Below, one piece after another: positions 26,886 through 35,348 of a stretch of DNA of 64,000 nt. The notes beneath the pieces are model-generated. The model was not told where the DNA came from. It did no database searches and saw only the letters and a list, made by a program, of their open reading frames with translations. The position numbers and the translations under genes are program-made. Numbering within the stretch: position 1 is the stretch's first letter; each line of letters starts with the position of its first letter. Location of the stretch: NCBI GenBank assembly GCA_015060625.1, contig SUYC01000001.1, positions 186,001 through 250,000 of the forward strand, written 5' to 3'. Source of the DNA: Xylanibacter ruminicola (lineage in GTDB: Bacteria; Bacteroidota; Bacteroidia; Bacteroidales; Bacteroidaceae).

Positions 26886-27383
26886 ATGAATTTTTTAGAT
26901 TTAGTGAAACAGAGATATAGCTGTAGAAGCTATCAGGAAAAGAGTGTAGAGCAAGAAAAGCTTGACTATGTGATGGAGTGTGTACGCTTTGCTCCATCGG
27001 CTGTAAACAAGCAGCCATGGATGTTTCGTGTTGTAAAGAATGAGACCGATAAAGTGAAATTGCAGGAGTGCTATAGCCGCGAGTGGTTTTATACGGCTCC
27101 AATGTATATTATTTGTAGTATATTGCACGATGAGGAGTGGGTGCGTAAGGATGGCAAGCATCATGGCGATATCGACATAGCCATTGGTGTCGAGCATCTG
27201 TGCTTGGCGGCAACAGAACAAGGTCTTGCCACCTGCTGGGTATGTAATTTTGATGCCGAGAAGTGCAAGCAGCTCTTTGCTTTTGCTGATAATGAGGAGC
27301 CTGCGGTTCTGATTCCCATTGGCTACGCAGCCGACGAGCCAAAGGAAAAGAAACGCAAGAATATAGAGGAAATCTGCAAGTAG
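26886..27383 (+). CDS. nitroreductase-family flavoprotein
   Basis: FMN-dependent oxidoreductase of 165 residues. R-Y-S-C-R-S-Y-Q at about 9-16 is the N-terminal FMN-phosphate contact, APSAVNKQPWMFRVV near 37-51 is the second FMN segment, and D-I-A-I-G-V-E-H-L-C-L-A-A follows the dimer-helix. Its short length fits the small nitroreductase group. It ends 5 nt from the convergent small gene. Confidence 0.9.
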   Translation: MNFLDLVKQRYSCRSYQEKSVEQEKLDYVMECVRFAPSAVNKQPWMFRVVKNETDKVKLQECYSREWFYTAPMYIICSILHDEEWVRKDGKHHGDIDIAIGVEHLCLAATEQGLATCWVCNFDAEKCKQLFAFADNEEPAVLIPIGYAADEPKEKKRKNIEEICK

Positions 27384-27388
27384 CACGT

Positions 27389-27634
27389 TCACAGCATTGT
27401 TTCAAGAATCTCTACCGCTTTGGTAATATCTTCCTGAAACTGTTGGTGATTGCGTAAAAAGTCAGGTCTGCCACTGCTGATGGCATCATACAATTCGGTA
27501 CTCATGCCATCAGCATAGGCAGCAATGGCCATCTCAATGTCGTCTTTCTGCCAGTCGAGTGTGGAGTGCACATAGATGCGCTGTTTTTGATGCAGAAAAC
27601 TGTAGGCGGTCTCAATACTATCTTTTGTTATCAT
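27389..27634 (-). CDS. small conserved protein of unknown function, 81 residues
   Basis: Helical acidic protein beginning MITKDSIETAYSFLHQKQRI, with D-W-Q-K-D-D-I-E-M-A-I near 28-38. I recall homologues of this length across Bacteroides and Prevotella, without a function. It overlaps the 3' end of the DUF4250 gene by 17 nt, so the two are co-translated. Confidence 0.7.
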   Translation of the reverse strand: MITKDSIETAYSFLHQKQRIYVHSTLDWQKDDIEMAIAAYADGMSTELYDAISSGRPDFLRNHQQFQEDITKAVEILETML

Positions 27635-27839
27635 CCTGTTCAGAGTTATATCCTATTGGTCGGAATTGGCGTTGCTCTTCGCTATACACGTATCCGTGTT
27701 CCAACAAGTAATTTTTAATATCTGTTGGTTCTGTTCCAAAATTATAACATAGCGAATCCAATGTGTCGAATTCTTCGTCTCTTAGGAGCATATTCACGCT
27801 CGAAACCAGTATGGCTGGGTCTTTCGGCAGGTAATCCAT
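27618..27839 (-). CDS. DUF4250-family protein
   Basis: 73 residues. The start MDYLPKDPAILVSSVNMLLR with D-S-L-C-Y-N-F-G and the later helix-turn-helix-like L-L-E-H-G-Y-V-Y match DUF4250. The fold looks like a small wHTH, so nucleic acid binding is conceivable, but no function is established. It lies 12 nt downstream of the glycerate kinase gene. Confidence 0.85.
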   Translation of the reverse strand: MDYLPKDPAILVSSVNMLLRDEEFDTLDSLCYNFGTEPTDIKNYLLEHGYVYSEEQRQFRPIGYNSEQDDNKR

Positions 27840-27851
27840 ATATATACTATC

Positions 27852-28925
27852 TTATTTTGTTTTCAAACGATACTGATGCAATAAATGACTAATGGTGTCG
27901 GATATGTTTTTTCGGGCAACTTCCTGGCGCATGGCTTCTTTATTGGAAATGCCGTCGGGGTTGATGCATCTTATTTCTGAGAAACCGGCTTTCAGAAGTG
28001 TTTCTCTGTCACCGATGCGACCGGCAATCAGATATACCGGTACGTTTCCTGATTGTTGCAGAATGCCTATCGGCAACTTGCCCATCAGGGTTTGCCGGTC
28101 GGCCGATCCTTCACCTGTAATAACAAGGTCGGCATCTCTTACAACTTCATTAAAATGAACAGCTTCAAGCAGTACCTCTATGCCAGGCTTGCACGAGGCA
28201 TGCATATATTGAAGAAAAGCATAGCCTAATCCGCCTGCTGCACCTGCACCTTCTTCGTTTGCACAGTCGTATCCGAAATGCTTTGCTGAAATTTCTGCAA
28301 ATTTCTGTGCTCGTTCGTCCAGCTGTAGTACCATCTCTGGGGAGGCACCCTTTTGTGGTGCAAAGGTATGAGCAGCACCATTCTTTCCACAAAGGGGATT
28401 CTTAACATCCGAAGCAATGGTGAAGTGAACGTGTTTGAGTTCGGTGATATCATCGAACTGACCGTGCTTGGCAAAAGTGTCGATCAGGGCTTTAAGCATC
28501 CCGATGCCTGCGTCGCTGGTGGCACTTCCGCCCAGTCCAACGATAATCCGTTTGGCACCCTTTTTAATAGCATCGGCAATCAGCTGTCCTGTACCATAGC
28601 TGGTGGCTACCATCGGATTGCGTTCTTCTTCGGTAAGAAGCGTCAGTCCACTGGCCTGAGCGATTTCGATGACAGCTTCTTGATCGTGTAACAGATACTT
28701 TGCTGTAATAAACCGCATCATAGGATCGCGAACCACCACTTCTTGTAGTGTGCCTCCTATTGCAGCGTGAAAGGCCTCGATAAAACCTTCGCCACCATCA
28801 CTAACTGGAATCTGAACGATGTCGGCATCCGGATAAATATGTCTTGCTCCATCAGCAGCAGCTTGATTGGCAACTGCTGAACTCAGGCATCCTTTAAACG
28901 AGTCGATTGCAATAACTATTTTCAT
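27852..28925 (-). CDS. glycerate kinase (GarK/GlxK type)
   Basis: Phosphorylates D-glycerate with ATP, feeding it to 2- or 3-phosphoglycerate. 357 residues. Family motifs seen are AIDSFKGCLSS at 5-15, P-V-S-D-G-G-E-G-F near 42-50, GLGGSATSDAGIGML near 125, and G-E-G-S-A-D-R-Q-T near 271. A minus-strand -7 TACTTTTG at 28946-28953 precedes it. First in a likely operon with the DUF4250 and 81-residue genes. Confidence 0.93.
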   Translation of the reverse strand: MKIVIAIDSFKGCLSSAVANQAAADGARHIYPDADIVQIPVSDGGEGFIEAFHAAIGGTLQEVVVRDPMMRFITAKYLLHDQEAVIEIAQASGLTLLTEEERNPMVATSYGTGQLIADAIKKGAKRIIVGLGGSATSDAGIGMLKALIDTFAKHGQFDDITELKHVHFTIASDVKNPLCGKNGAAHTFAPQKGASPEMVLQLDERAQKFAEISAKHFGYDCANEEGAGAAGGLGYAFLQYMHASCKPGIEVLLEAVHFNEVVRDADLVITGEGSADRQTLMGKLPIGILQQSGNVPVYLIAGRIGDRETLLKAGFSEIRCINPDGISNKEAMRQEVARKNISDTISHLLHQYRLKTK

Positions 28926-29025
28926 GATGATGTCATTTTCTTCTGCAAAAGTAGTAAAATCTGCGCAATTATTTGTGCTTTGTTTTGAAAATCTAAGCTT
29001 AAAGGGTGGATTTTAATGAATGACA

Positions 29026-29126
29026 AGAAAAAAAGGCTCGTTTCCCAACGAACCTTTTTCTCCAAAAAATTACTTAAAAAACTAAATTAATCAACCATAA
29101 ACCTTAACCATTAAAATCTTTTTCTG
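29026..29126 (-). ncRNA. candidate small RNA, copy 1
   Basis: The unit runs from a promoter (29130-29159) to a terminator stem GGTTCGTT/AACGAGCC with flanking AA/TT (29033-29042 with 29047-29056) followed by seven T. It is about 100 nt, A+T-rich between, and contains a 6-codon frame (29111-29091, M-V-K-V-Y-G, stop TGA). The nearly identical copy 2 lies 373 bp away. Whether it works as RNA or by its mini-peptide is unknown. Confidence 0.65.
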
Positions 29127-29129
29127 TTG

Positions 29130-29159
29130 CAAAGATAGAGATTATTTGCGAACTGACAA
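29130..29159 (-). promoter_or_regulatory. promoter of small RNA copy 1
   Basis: Minus-strand TATCTTTG (29130-29137) with TTG (29157-29159) at 19-nt spacing. Confidence 0.7.
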
Positions 29160-29204
29160 TACTTTATTAGTTAATTTTTGTTTAGATATTGAGATTTGTC
29201 GCAA

Positions 29205-29235
29205 ATTAAACGCTTTTTATCGAAAATTAAACGTT
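29205..29235 (-). promoter_or_regulatory. direct repeat with 21-bp period upstream of small RNA copy 1
   Basis: On the minus strand AACGTTTAAT (29226-29235) and AGCGTTTAAT (29205-29214) repeat with 21-bp period, 68 bp from the end of the -7 box. The spacing and the G-T-T-N-A core resemble binding sites of LytTR response regulators. Inference only. Confidence 0.5.
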
Positions 29236-29399
29236 TTAACGGATAAAGTTAGCTATTTTTCTGATGTTTGTAGTGAATTAAAGTTGGATTTGCAATAATT
29301 TACATTCTAAATTGGGGTGTTCTTTATGTTCGTTTTTCATGTGAAGGATACCAGATTCGCCCGTCTGTAGCATCTTGTCCTGGTACTGAGGTTACATAA

Positions 29400-29498
29400 T
29401 GAAAAAAAGGCCCGTTTCCCAACGAACCTTTTCCTCCAAAAAATTACTTAAAAAACTAAATTAATCAACCATAAACCTTAACCATAAATCTTTTTCTG
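29400..29498 (-). ncRNA. candidate small RNA, copy 2
   Basis: Same architecture as copy 1: terminator stem GGTTCGTT/AACGGGCC (29407-29416 with 29421-29430), seven T, and the same 6-codon frame at 29485-29465. The body differs from copy 1 by only a few substitutions and a 2-nt deletion. The stem differences are G-U pairs on the minus strand but mismatches on the plus strand. Confidence 0.65.
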
Positions 29499-29501
29499 CT
29501 G

Positions 29502-29534
29502 CAAATATAATGAGAAATTCTGAGTTATTCCAAA
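29502..29534 (-). promoter_or_regulatory. promoter of small RNA copy 2
   Basis: Minus-strand TATATTTG (29502-29509) and TTTG (29531-29534) at 21-nt spacing. Confidence 0.65.
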
Positions 29535-29577
29535 TTGTTTTTGTTAATTTTTGTTTCAAAACTGCTATTTGTCTTAT

Positions 29578-29608
29578 ATTGAACACTTTTTGTCGTATTT
29601 TGAACGTT
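29578..29608 (-). promoter_or_regulatory. direct repeat with 21-bp period upstream of small RNA copy 2
   Basis: Minus-strand AACGTTCAAA (29599-29608) and AGTGTTCAAT (29578-29587), 21-bp period, 69 bp from the -7 box, at the same place as in copy 1. A shared block GTTAATTTTTGTTT on the plus strand (29170-29183 and 29543-29556) lies between repeats and promoter in both copies. Confidence 0.5.
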
Positions 29609-29681
29609 TTAATACACGTACATAAGATTTTTCTCGATATTTATAATTGACATATATATAATTTGCAAAATTTCACAGCTG

Positions 29682-30323
29682 TTATCTATCTATACCTAAT
29701 AATCTTTCGAGTGGCTCTGTCCAATCTTCGTTATTCTCAGGAAAGAGCGTATGAATACCAAGTGCTTTCGCTGCTTCGATATTCTTTTGTCCATCATCAA
29801 TAAAGAGCGTTTCTTCGGCTGTAGATTGCTGCCCATCAAGCATCATCCTGAAGATTTCAGCCGATGGTTTCATCTGTTTACACTCGTAACTCAGATAGAG
29901 ATGGTCGAAGTAGTATTCGATAGAGTGGCCATTGCCATCAAACTCGCTACTCATGGCCCACTGCATCATATAGGGATTAGTGTTTGAGAGCAGACACACC
30001 TTGTATCCAAGTTTGCGTAATCTCAACAGCATCTGCAGATTCTTTTGCGGTACTGCCTCAACATAACCATGCCAGGCATATCTGCACTCTTCGTGAGACA
30101 GTTTGTGACCCACAAGCTGGCTCAGCTCAGCACGGAATTCTTCTGGTGATATCATACCTTTCTCCAAATCACCAAAAATGCCTTTCTGACAAAAAGCATC
30201 CAGATGTTTCCTGGCATCGCAAAGACCAATTTCTTCGAATCGCTTAACAGCCTGTTCATAGCTCAAAGCTATAACCACGCCCCCCAAATCAAATGCAATA
30301 TTTCTAATTGTTGTATTACCCAT
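29682..30323 (-). CDS. HAD-superfamily phosphatase (YihX-like)
   Basis: 213 residues from the ATG at 30323 (MGNTTIRNIAFDLGGVVIAL); the eight residues of the longer frame are not conserved. HAD motif I is F-D-L-G-G-V with the nucleophilic Asp, motif II L-L-S-N-T-N, motif III the Lys in the M-K-P-S-A-E-I-F segment, and motif IV L-F-I-D-D-G-Q-K-N. The helical cap inserted after motif I is like YihX-type sugar-phosphate phosphatases. The exact substrate is unknown. Confidence 0.87.
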   Translation of the reverse strand: MGNTTIRNIAFDLGGVVIALSYEQAVKRFEEIGLCDARKHLDAFCQKGIFGDLEKGMISPEEFRAELSQLVGHKLSHEECRYAWHGYVEAVPQKNLQMLLRLRKLGYKVCLLSNTNPYMMQWAMSSEFDGNGHSIEYYFDHLYLSYECKQMKPSAEIFRMMLDGQQSTAEETLFIDDGQKNIEAAKALGIHTLFPENNEDWTEPLERLLGIDR

Positions 30324-30382
30324 ATCATATCTAAAAAACAAAAGCAACAGATTTCAAAAATCTGCTGCTTTTTAATTTTTTG

Positions 30383-30455
30383 TACACCCGCAGAGGCTCG
30401 AACTCTGGACACCCTGATTAAGAGTCAGGTGCTCTACCAACTGAGCTACGGGTGC
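30383..30455 (-). tRNA. tRNA-Lys (CTT), distal copy
   Basis: Cloverleaf on the minus strand: acceptor GCACCCG/CGGGTGT (first pair G-U), D-stem GCTC/GAGC, anticodon stem CTGA-type with loop CTCTTAA (anticodon CTT), T-loop TTCGAGC. 73 nt, identical to the copy at 30498. Confidence 0.93.
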
Positions 30456-30497
30456 ATCAAATCTGGTGGCTTTTTAGGGCCTTTTTCTTGCAAAAAG

Positions 30498-30570
30498 TAC
30501 ACCCGCAGAGGCTCGAACTCTGGACACCCTGATTAAGAGTCAGGTGCTCTACCAACTGAGCTACGGGTGC
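30498..30570 (-). tRNA. tRNA-Lys (CTT), promoter-proximal copy
   Basis: Same sequence as the tRNA at 30383-30455, 42 nt between them. Both are probably cut from one transcript. Confidence 0.94.
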
Positions 30571-30614
30571 ATCATTTTTTGCTTTGTATCAGCTCTCTTG
30601 CTGAATTGCGGGTG

Positions 30615-30646
30615 CAAAGGTACGACTATTTTTTGAAACCACCAAA
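30615..30646 (-). promoter_or_regulatory. promoter of the tRNA-Lys pair
   Basis: Minus-strand TACCTTTG (30615-30622) and TTTG (30643-30646), 20-nt spacing, 45 nt from the first tRNA. Confidence 0.85.
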
Positions 30647-30694
30647 CTTTTTCGCGATTTTCTTTCGAAAAAGTCGAAAAAAGTAGAAATTTGG

Positions 30695-32179
30695 CTAAAA
30701 ATCTCTCGAATTCATGAATCCATCGAGGTTTTCATACCTTCTTTTCATCATTCGGCTGTAAATATTGCGAATCCAAATGGGGTGGGTAAAAATGAATGCA
30801 AGACCTATTACGCACATAAATATATAGGTATAGGTAAGACCCACTAACAGGTATCCGAGACCGGTGATGAGCACTGGACCAATAAGTGCAAAGAGTTCGA
30901 TGAACAACTGCATACCATTTTCGAAGTTGCCCTTGGCCGTAACCTTGAGCTGCAAAGGCAAGGTTTGTTTATTGTAAACTGCCAGCTGGAAGATGATGAA
31001 ATGCAGGAATCCTGCAGTGAGCAGCATGTAGGCAAACAGCATCAGTAGTGTGTACTTACCTGTGAATACTGCAGGCAACATGATGACGAAGGGGATGATG
31101 AGTACGGCGCTATAGAAGATGAATTTGGCGCGCAGCAGGGCGATGATGTTCTCGCGGTGCATTATCAGCAGTTCGATATAGTTGCCTTCCTGGCCCATGA
31201 TCTTGATAAGGGCGGTAATGCCATAAAGTGCAAAGCAGTACAGGCACCAAAAGTTCTGCATCAACTCGCTGTCGTAAATGGAGGTATAGGCCACAAGTAG
31301 CGAGAAGGCGATAACCGCTACCAGACTGTAGATGCAACGTGTGCGCATGGTCTTGTTGCGGATGTTGGATTTGAGTTCTATCTTGAGATATTCGCCGACG
31401 ATTCCGAATCGATTGAAGAAGGCAAACTCAGAGACGTGCTTGAGGGCGCGCTCGGTCTTCTTCGAGATCTCTTCATAGACGAAGATGAACTGCATGTGGC
31501 GATTGACGAAGAACAGTGCGCAGATAACTGCCAGCAGCAGTGGCAGGAAGTACCACGACAGGCCGATGTGTACCAGACTCTCGGTCATCTTCTCAAAGGT
31601 GCTTGCCTTGGGCGACAGCATGACTGGCAGGAAGGGCAGGGCATAGAACGCCAGGCCGGGTATGAGCCAGAGCACGGTGCGGTTGATGAGTGTGCGGAAG
31701 AACAGATAGATCTGACTGTTGAGTATGATGAGCAGCTCGCAGGTAACCAGTTCGAGTAGTGCCAGTGCAAAGCTCTCGCCGGCAAACAAAAGGATGATGG
31801 AGTAGGGCACGAACATGCAAAGCCATAGCCAGTTATAGCCACTCACGTGTTCGCCGATCAAGAAACACTCGATGGCAGTATAGCGCGATATGGGTTGCAG
31901 AATGTAGGGTTTTACCATCATGCCAGGTGTGGTTTGCACGATGAAACGCAGCAGAAAATCGATGGCCATGTAGATGGGGGCAAAAGCCAGCATCAGTCCG
32001 GCTTCGCCCTCGGCTCCCATGCCAGCCAGGCAGCCATACATGATAAGGTATAAAGCAAATATGCCGCCACCGAGATAAATCAGTAGCTTGGCCCACTTGT
32101 TCTGCTCGAAGGCAGGACTACGTTTGTAACTCAGGTTGGTGTTCTTGCGAAGCAGTCGGTACAGTTGAAATTTATTCAT
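30695..32179 (-). CDS. DUF5687-family multi-spanning membrane protein
   Basis: 494 residues with about ten or more hydrophobic segments, in two groups (about 30-60, 65-90, 115-155, 165-185, 205-225 and, after a hydrophilic stretch around 235-270, 285-480). The start MNKFQLYRLLRKNTNLSYKR-like N-terminus is typical of DUF5687. Relatives are often beside an ABC ATPase and may be a permease subunit, but no ATPase gene is adjacent here. It is followed upstream by the LolA-like gene, 15 nt away. Function unknown. Confidence 0.78.
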   Translation of the reverse strand: MNKFQLYRLLRKNTNLSYKRSPAFEQNKWAKLLIYLGGGIFALYLIMYGCLAGMGAEGEAGLMLAFAPIYMAIDFLLRFIVQTTPGMMVKPYILQPISRYTAIECFLIGEHVSGYNWLWLCMFVPYSIILLFAGESFALALLELVTCELLIILNSQIYLFFRTLINRTVLWLIPGLAFYALPFLPVMLSPKASTFEKMTESLVHIGLSWYFLPLLLAVICALFFVNRHMQFIFVYEEISKKTERALKHVSEFAFFNRFGIVGEYLKIELKSNIRNKTMRTRCIYSLVAVIAFSLLVAYTSIYDSELMQNFWCLYCFALYGITALIKIMGQEGNYIELLIMHRENIIALLRAKFIFYSAVLIIPFVIMLPAVFTGKYTLLMLFAYMLLTAGFLHFIIFQLAVYNKQTLPLQLKVTAKGNFENGMQLFIELFALIGPVLITGLGYLLVGLTYTYIFMCVIGLAFIFTHPIWIRNIYSRMMKRRYENLDGFMNSRDF

Positions 32180-32194
32180 TGTTTGTGATTTTTT

Positions 32195-32812
32195 TTATCT
32201 AAGATCGATGATTTCGGCTTTGGGAAAATCTTTTGAGTTGAAGCGGAACTGACCGTCGGCCAGTTTTTCCTTCTTGATATTGCTGATATCGAAGGTGGTC
32301 CACTTCTTGCCCTGCAGCATTTTTACCTGCTTGGGCTGATAGCTCTTCTTGTCGATAGTGATAAACAGCTCCTTGATTTTGCGCTCGGTGCTATTGGCCT
32401 GCAGGTGCACTACATGATCCTTTCCGGCGGTGTTTATCGTGTATTTATACCCACGCTTATAAAGATGTATAAAGTTGTAGGGATTGATGGCCTGCAACTG
32501 TGCCTCGGTGGGAATGCTGACGTTTACCTCGTCGTTATTCTTCATATAGGTCCACTGCGTTTTGCCGTCGAACCATACCGTAGCCTGAGGCGTGGTGGCA
32601 TAGAATTTCTTGCCTTTGATGGCGATGGAGCCGCTGGTGCTGCCGGTGGTGGTGCTCATCTTGAAGTTGGCCTTTATGCCCTGTGGGGCGGTGATGGTGG
32701 CAGCGGCCTTATCCAATACGCTCTTTGCTGATTGCGCATAAGTAGAGAGGAGTGAAGAGTGGAAGGCGAAAAGTGCTATCGCAGCCACTCTTACAATGCT
32801 TAATCGTTTCAT
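32195..32812 (-). CDS. LolA-like outer-membrane lipoprotein carrier protein
   Basis: Periplasmic chaperone-like protein of 205 residues with signal peptide (about 1-26, cleavage near T-Y-A-Q). The mature part shows the LolA/LolB half-barrel pattern: F-K-M-S-T-T-T-G-S-T-S-G-S-I-A-I-K-G-K-K-F near 49-69, W-F-D-G-K-T-Q-W near 80, and F-N-P-like N-P-Y-N-F near 110. Binding of lipoproteins and handover to the outer membrane is inferred from the family. It starts 1 nt after the ftsK stop, so the two are co-transcribed, as often in Bacteroidota. Confidence 0.85.
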   Translation of the reverse strand: MKRLSIVRVAAIALFAFHSSLLSTYAQSAKSVLDKAAATITAPQGIKANFKMSTTTGSTSGSIAIKGKKFYATTPQATVWFDGKTQWTYMKNNDEVNVSIPTEAQLQAINPYNFIHLYKRGYKYTINTAGKDHVVHLQANSTERKIKELFITIDKKSYQPKQVKMLQGKKWTTFDISNIKKEKLADGQFRFNSKDFPKAEIIDLR

Positions 32813-32813
32813 T

Positions 32814-35258
32814 TTATCGTAAATTATTTAATAAGTTATTCAAACTATTCTCGTCCTGAATCATTACCTCGCGTGGTTTCGAACCCATGGCCGAACCTAC
32901 GATACCGGCTTTTTCCAACTGGTCCATCAGGCGTCCGGCACGGTTGTAGCCGATGGCAAACTTACGCTGTATGAGCGATGTTGAACCGCTCTGGTCGCGA
33001 ACAATCAGGCGGGCGGCATCCTCAAACAGTGGGTCGAGGTGCTGCATATCTACATCCTTGCCAGCACCGTCGCCCATATCGGATTCGGGCATGTCGGGCT
33101 CGGGCAGTTCGAATGGAGCGCCGTAGCTCTGCTGCTCGCTGATATACTCGTTGATGCGTTCCACCTCGGGGGTGTCAACAAAGGCGCACTGTACGCGCTC
33201 GGGCTCTGAGCCGCCCACCAGTGCCAGCATATCACCACGACCGATGAGCTGCTGGGCACCTGTACGGTCGAGGATGGTCTTAGAGTCGATACCTGCCGAA
33301 ACCTTGAAAGCGATACGGCTTGGGAAGTTGGCTTTGATGGTACCGGTGATGATATTGGTGGTAGGACGCTGTGTAGCGATAATCATGTGGATACCTACGG
33401 CACGTGCCAGCTGGGCGATACGTGCGATAGGCAGCTCAACTTCCTTGCCGGCAGTCATAATCAGGTCGCCGAACTCGTCGATGACCACCACGATATATGG
33501 CAGGAAACGGTGACCGTTGTTGGGGTTCAACTGGCGGTTTGTAAACTTCTGGTTGTACTCCTTGATGTTATGTGCACGGGCAATCTTCAGCAGGTCGTAG
33601 CGTGTGTCCATCTCCTTACACAGCGAGTTGAGTGTGCGTACCACCTTGGTGACGTCGGTAATAATCGGGTCGGCCTCTTCGTCGGGCACCTGTGCCAGGA
33701 AGTGGTTGCAGATGGGCTCGTAGAAACTGAACTCCACCTTCTTTGGGTCAACCAGAACAATCTTCAGCTCGGCAGGATGCTTCTTATATAATAAAGAGGT
33801 GATGATGGCGTTCAAACCAACTGATTTACCTTGACCGGTAGCACCGGCCACCAGCAGGTGGGGCGCTTTGGCCAGATCGAACATAAATACCTCGTTGGTG
33901 ATGGTCTTACCGATAGCGCATGGCAGTTCCATCTTCGACTCCTGGAACTTCTTTGAGTTCAGGATTGACTCCATGGATACGGTTGATGGCTTGGCGTTTG
34001 GCACCTCGATACCTACTGTACCCTTACCAGGCATAGGAGCGATGATACGGATGCCGAGTGCTGCCAGGCTCAGGGCGATATCATCCTCAAGGTTTTTTAC
34101 CTTCTGGATACGTACGCCTTGTGCCAGGGTAATCTCGTAGAGAGTGATGGTAGGACCTACGGTGGCCTTAATGCTTGAAATCTCTACACCAAAGGTGCGC
34201 AGCACATCCACGATACGGTTCTTGTTGGCATTCTGCTCGGTCATATCGATATAGGGTTTACCATCGTTGTCGTATTTCTTCAACAGGTCGAGGGTGGGGT
34301 ACTTATAGTGCTCCAGATCGCGCTTGGGGTCGTAAGGCTCCATGCTGTCCTCGGTGTCGGCCACGGTCTTGGCATTGGCTGTCTCAGTATCGCCCTTGGC
34401 TTCTTCCACCACCATCTCTATATCGCCTGTAGCATCGGCCGGCTTAGTCTCGGTCTTGGCAGGCTTGGCAGGCTTGGGCAGCGGACCTTCCTTATAACTG
34501 ATATCTTCGTTCTGATAGCCCTCGTCGATGACTACGGCGCCACCGTTATCGTCGAAAATCACCTCCTGCTTGGCTGGATCGTCGAATACCAATGTCTCCG
34601 ACTCCTCGTTATCGTCAGTATCTGTAGTGTCGCCACCCTTGTTGACAGTAAACTTCACTTTGTTATAGTAGATAGCGGGATTAAGCAGCTTACGGATAAA
34701 GATGACCGTGGCGGCGCTAAAGTAGGTGAGGAATGCCACTGCCACCAGTATCAGGATGGCCGTGAGTCCGGGTGCTCCCACTAGGTTACCTATATAGTTG
34801 CTGATATACATGCCATGGTCGCCGCCAGGGTTGAAGCAGGTGTTGACAAACAGTGGCTCAAGGAATGTGGCCATTGTTACCGATGCCCAAATCATGAGCA
34901 GCATCGACGAAAGTGCCCACTTGAGCAAATTCACGCGGTAGGCCTTCATCAGGTGAATGGCCATAACAAACAGCAGTAGTGGCAGCAGAAATGCCGGCAA
35001 GCCAAAGCATCGCTTGATAAAGAACCACGACGCATAGGCACCCAGCGATCCGCAGGTGTTGGCAAACTCATGGTGTTCGTTCATCACCTCGCCATCTCGC
35101 GGTTCCTCTATCAGAGTCTGGTCGGCCGATCCTGTCGCGAAGTACGACACGAATGCAAAACACAGATAAATGGATATTCCAAACAGAATGGCACCGAGAA
35201 TGAAACTCAGGCGCTCTTTATTATCGTTGTTCGAGTTCTTTTTCTTTACTTTCTTCAT
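32814..35258 (-). CDS. ftsK: DNA translocase FtsK/SpoIIIE
   Basis: Septal DNA pump that clears chromosome termini during division, 814 residues. Four membrane helices lie in the first 190 residues (about 18-42, 75-100, 110-133, 162-188), then a charged linker rich in D, E, K and A (200-310), then the motor. Walker A AGATGQGKSV is at about 471-480, Walker B VVVIDEFGDLIM near 600. The gamma winged-helix domain that reads polar DNA motifs is at the C-terminus (L-I-Q-R-K-F-A-I-G-Y-N-R-A-G-R). A minus-strand -7 TACTTTTG at 35281-35288 precedes the start. Confidence 0.95.
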   Translation of the reverse strand: MKKVKKKNSNNDNKERLSFILGAILFGISIYLCFAFVSYFATGSADQTLIEEPRDGEVMNEHHEFANTCGSLGAYASWFFIKRCFGLPAFLLPLLLFVMAIHLMKAYRVNLLKWALSSMLLMIWASVTMATFLEPLFVNTCFNPGGDHGMYISNYIGNLVGAPGLTAILILVAVAFLTYFSAATVIFIRKLLNPAIYYNKVKFTVNKGGDTTDTDDNEESETLVFDDPAKQEVIFDDNGGAVVIDEGYQNEDISYKEGPLPKPAKPAKTETKPADATGDIEMVVEEAKGDTETANAKTVADTEDSMEPYDPKRDLEHYKYPTLDLLKKYDNDGKPYIDMTEQNANKNRIVDVLRTFGVEISSIKATVGPTITLYEITLAQGVRIQKVKNLEDDIALSLAALGIRIIAPMPGKGTVGIEVPNAKPSTVSMESILNSKKFQESKMELPCAIGKTITNEVFMFDLAKAPHLLVAGATGQGKSVGLNAIITSLLYKKHPAELKIVLVDPKKVEFSFYEPICNHFLAQVPDEEADPIITDVTKVVRTLNSLCKEMDTRYDLLKIARAHNIKEYNQKFTNRQLNPNNGHRFLPYIVVVIDEFGDLIMTAGKEVELPIARIAQLARAVGIHMIIATQRPTTNIITGTIKANFPSRIAFKVSAGIDSKTILDRTGAQQLIGRGDMLALVGGSEPERVQCAFVDTPEVERINEYISEQQSYGAPFELPEPDMPESDMGDGAGKDVDMQHLDPLFEDAARLIVRDQSGSTSLIQRKFAIGYNRAGRLMDQLEKAGIVGSAMGSKPREVMIQDENSLNNLLNNLR

Positions 35259-35331
35259 GTAGTTTTATGCTATTTTCGTGCAAAAGTAGCTAAAATCGTT
35301 CATATTTCATCATAAATCGGGATTTTTTTTA

Positions 35332-35339
35332 TAATTTTG
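35332..35339 (+). promoter_or_regulatory. -7 promoter element of the exonuclease/RlmI/TilS run
   Basis: TAATTTTG ends 10 nt before the ATG at 35349, which implies a very short 5' leader. No clear TTTG at 19-21 nt. Confidence 0.55.
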
Positions 35340-35348
35340 CACGCAGAA

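Noticed and set aside
29241..29394. Minus-strand frame of about 36 codons between the two small RNAs
   Set aside because: It reads Q-T-G-E-S-G-I-L-H-M-K-N-E-H-K-E and looks coding-like, but it has no clear start signal or recognised family. It may be a gene remnant; not enough to list.
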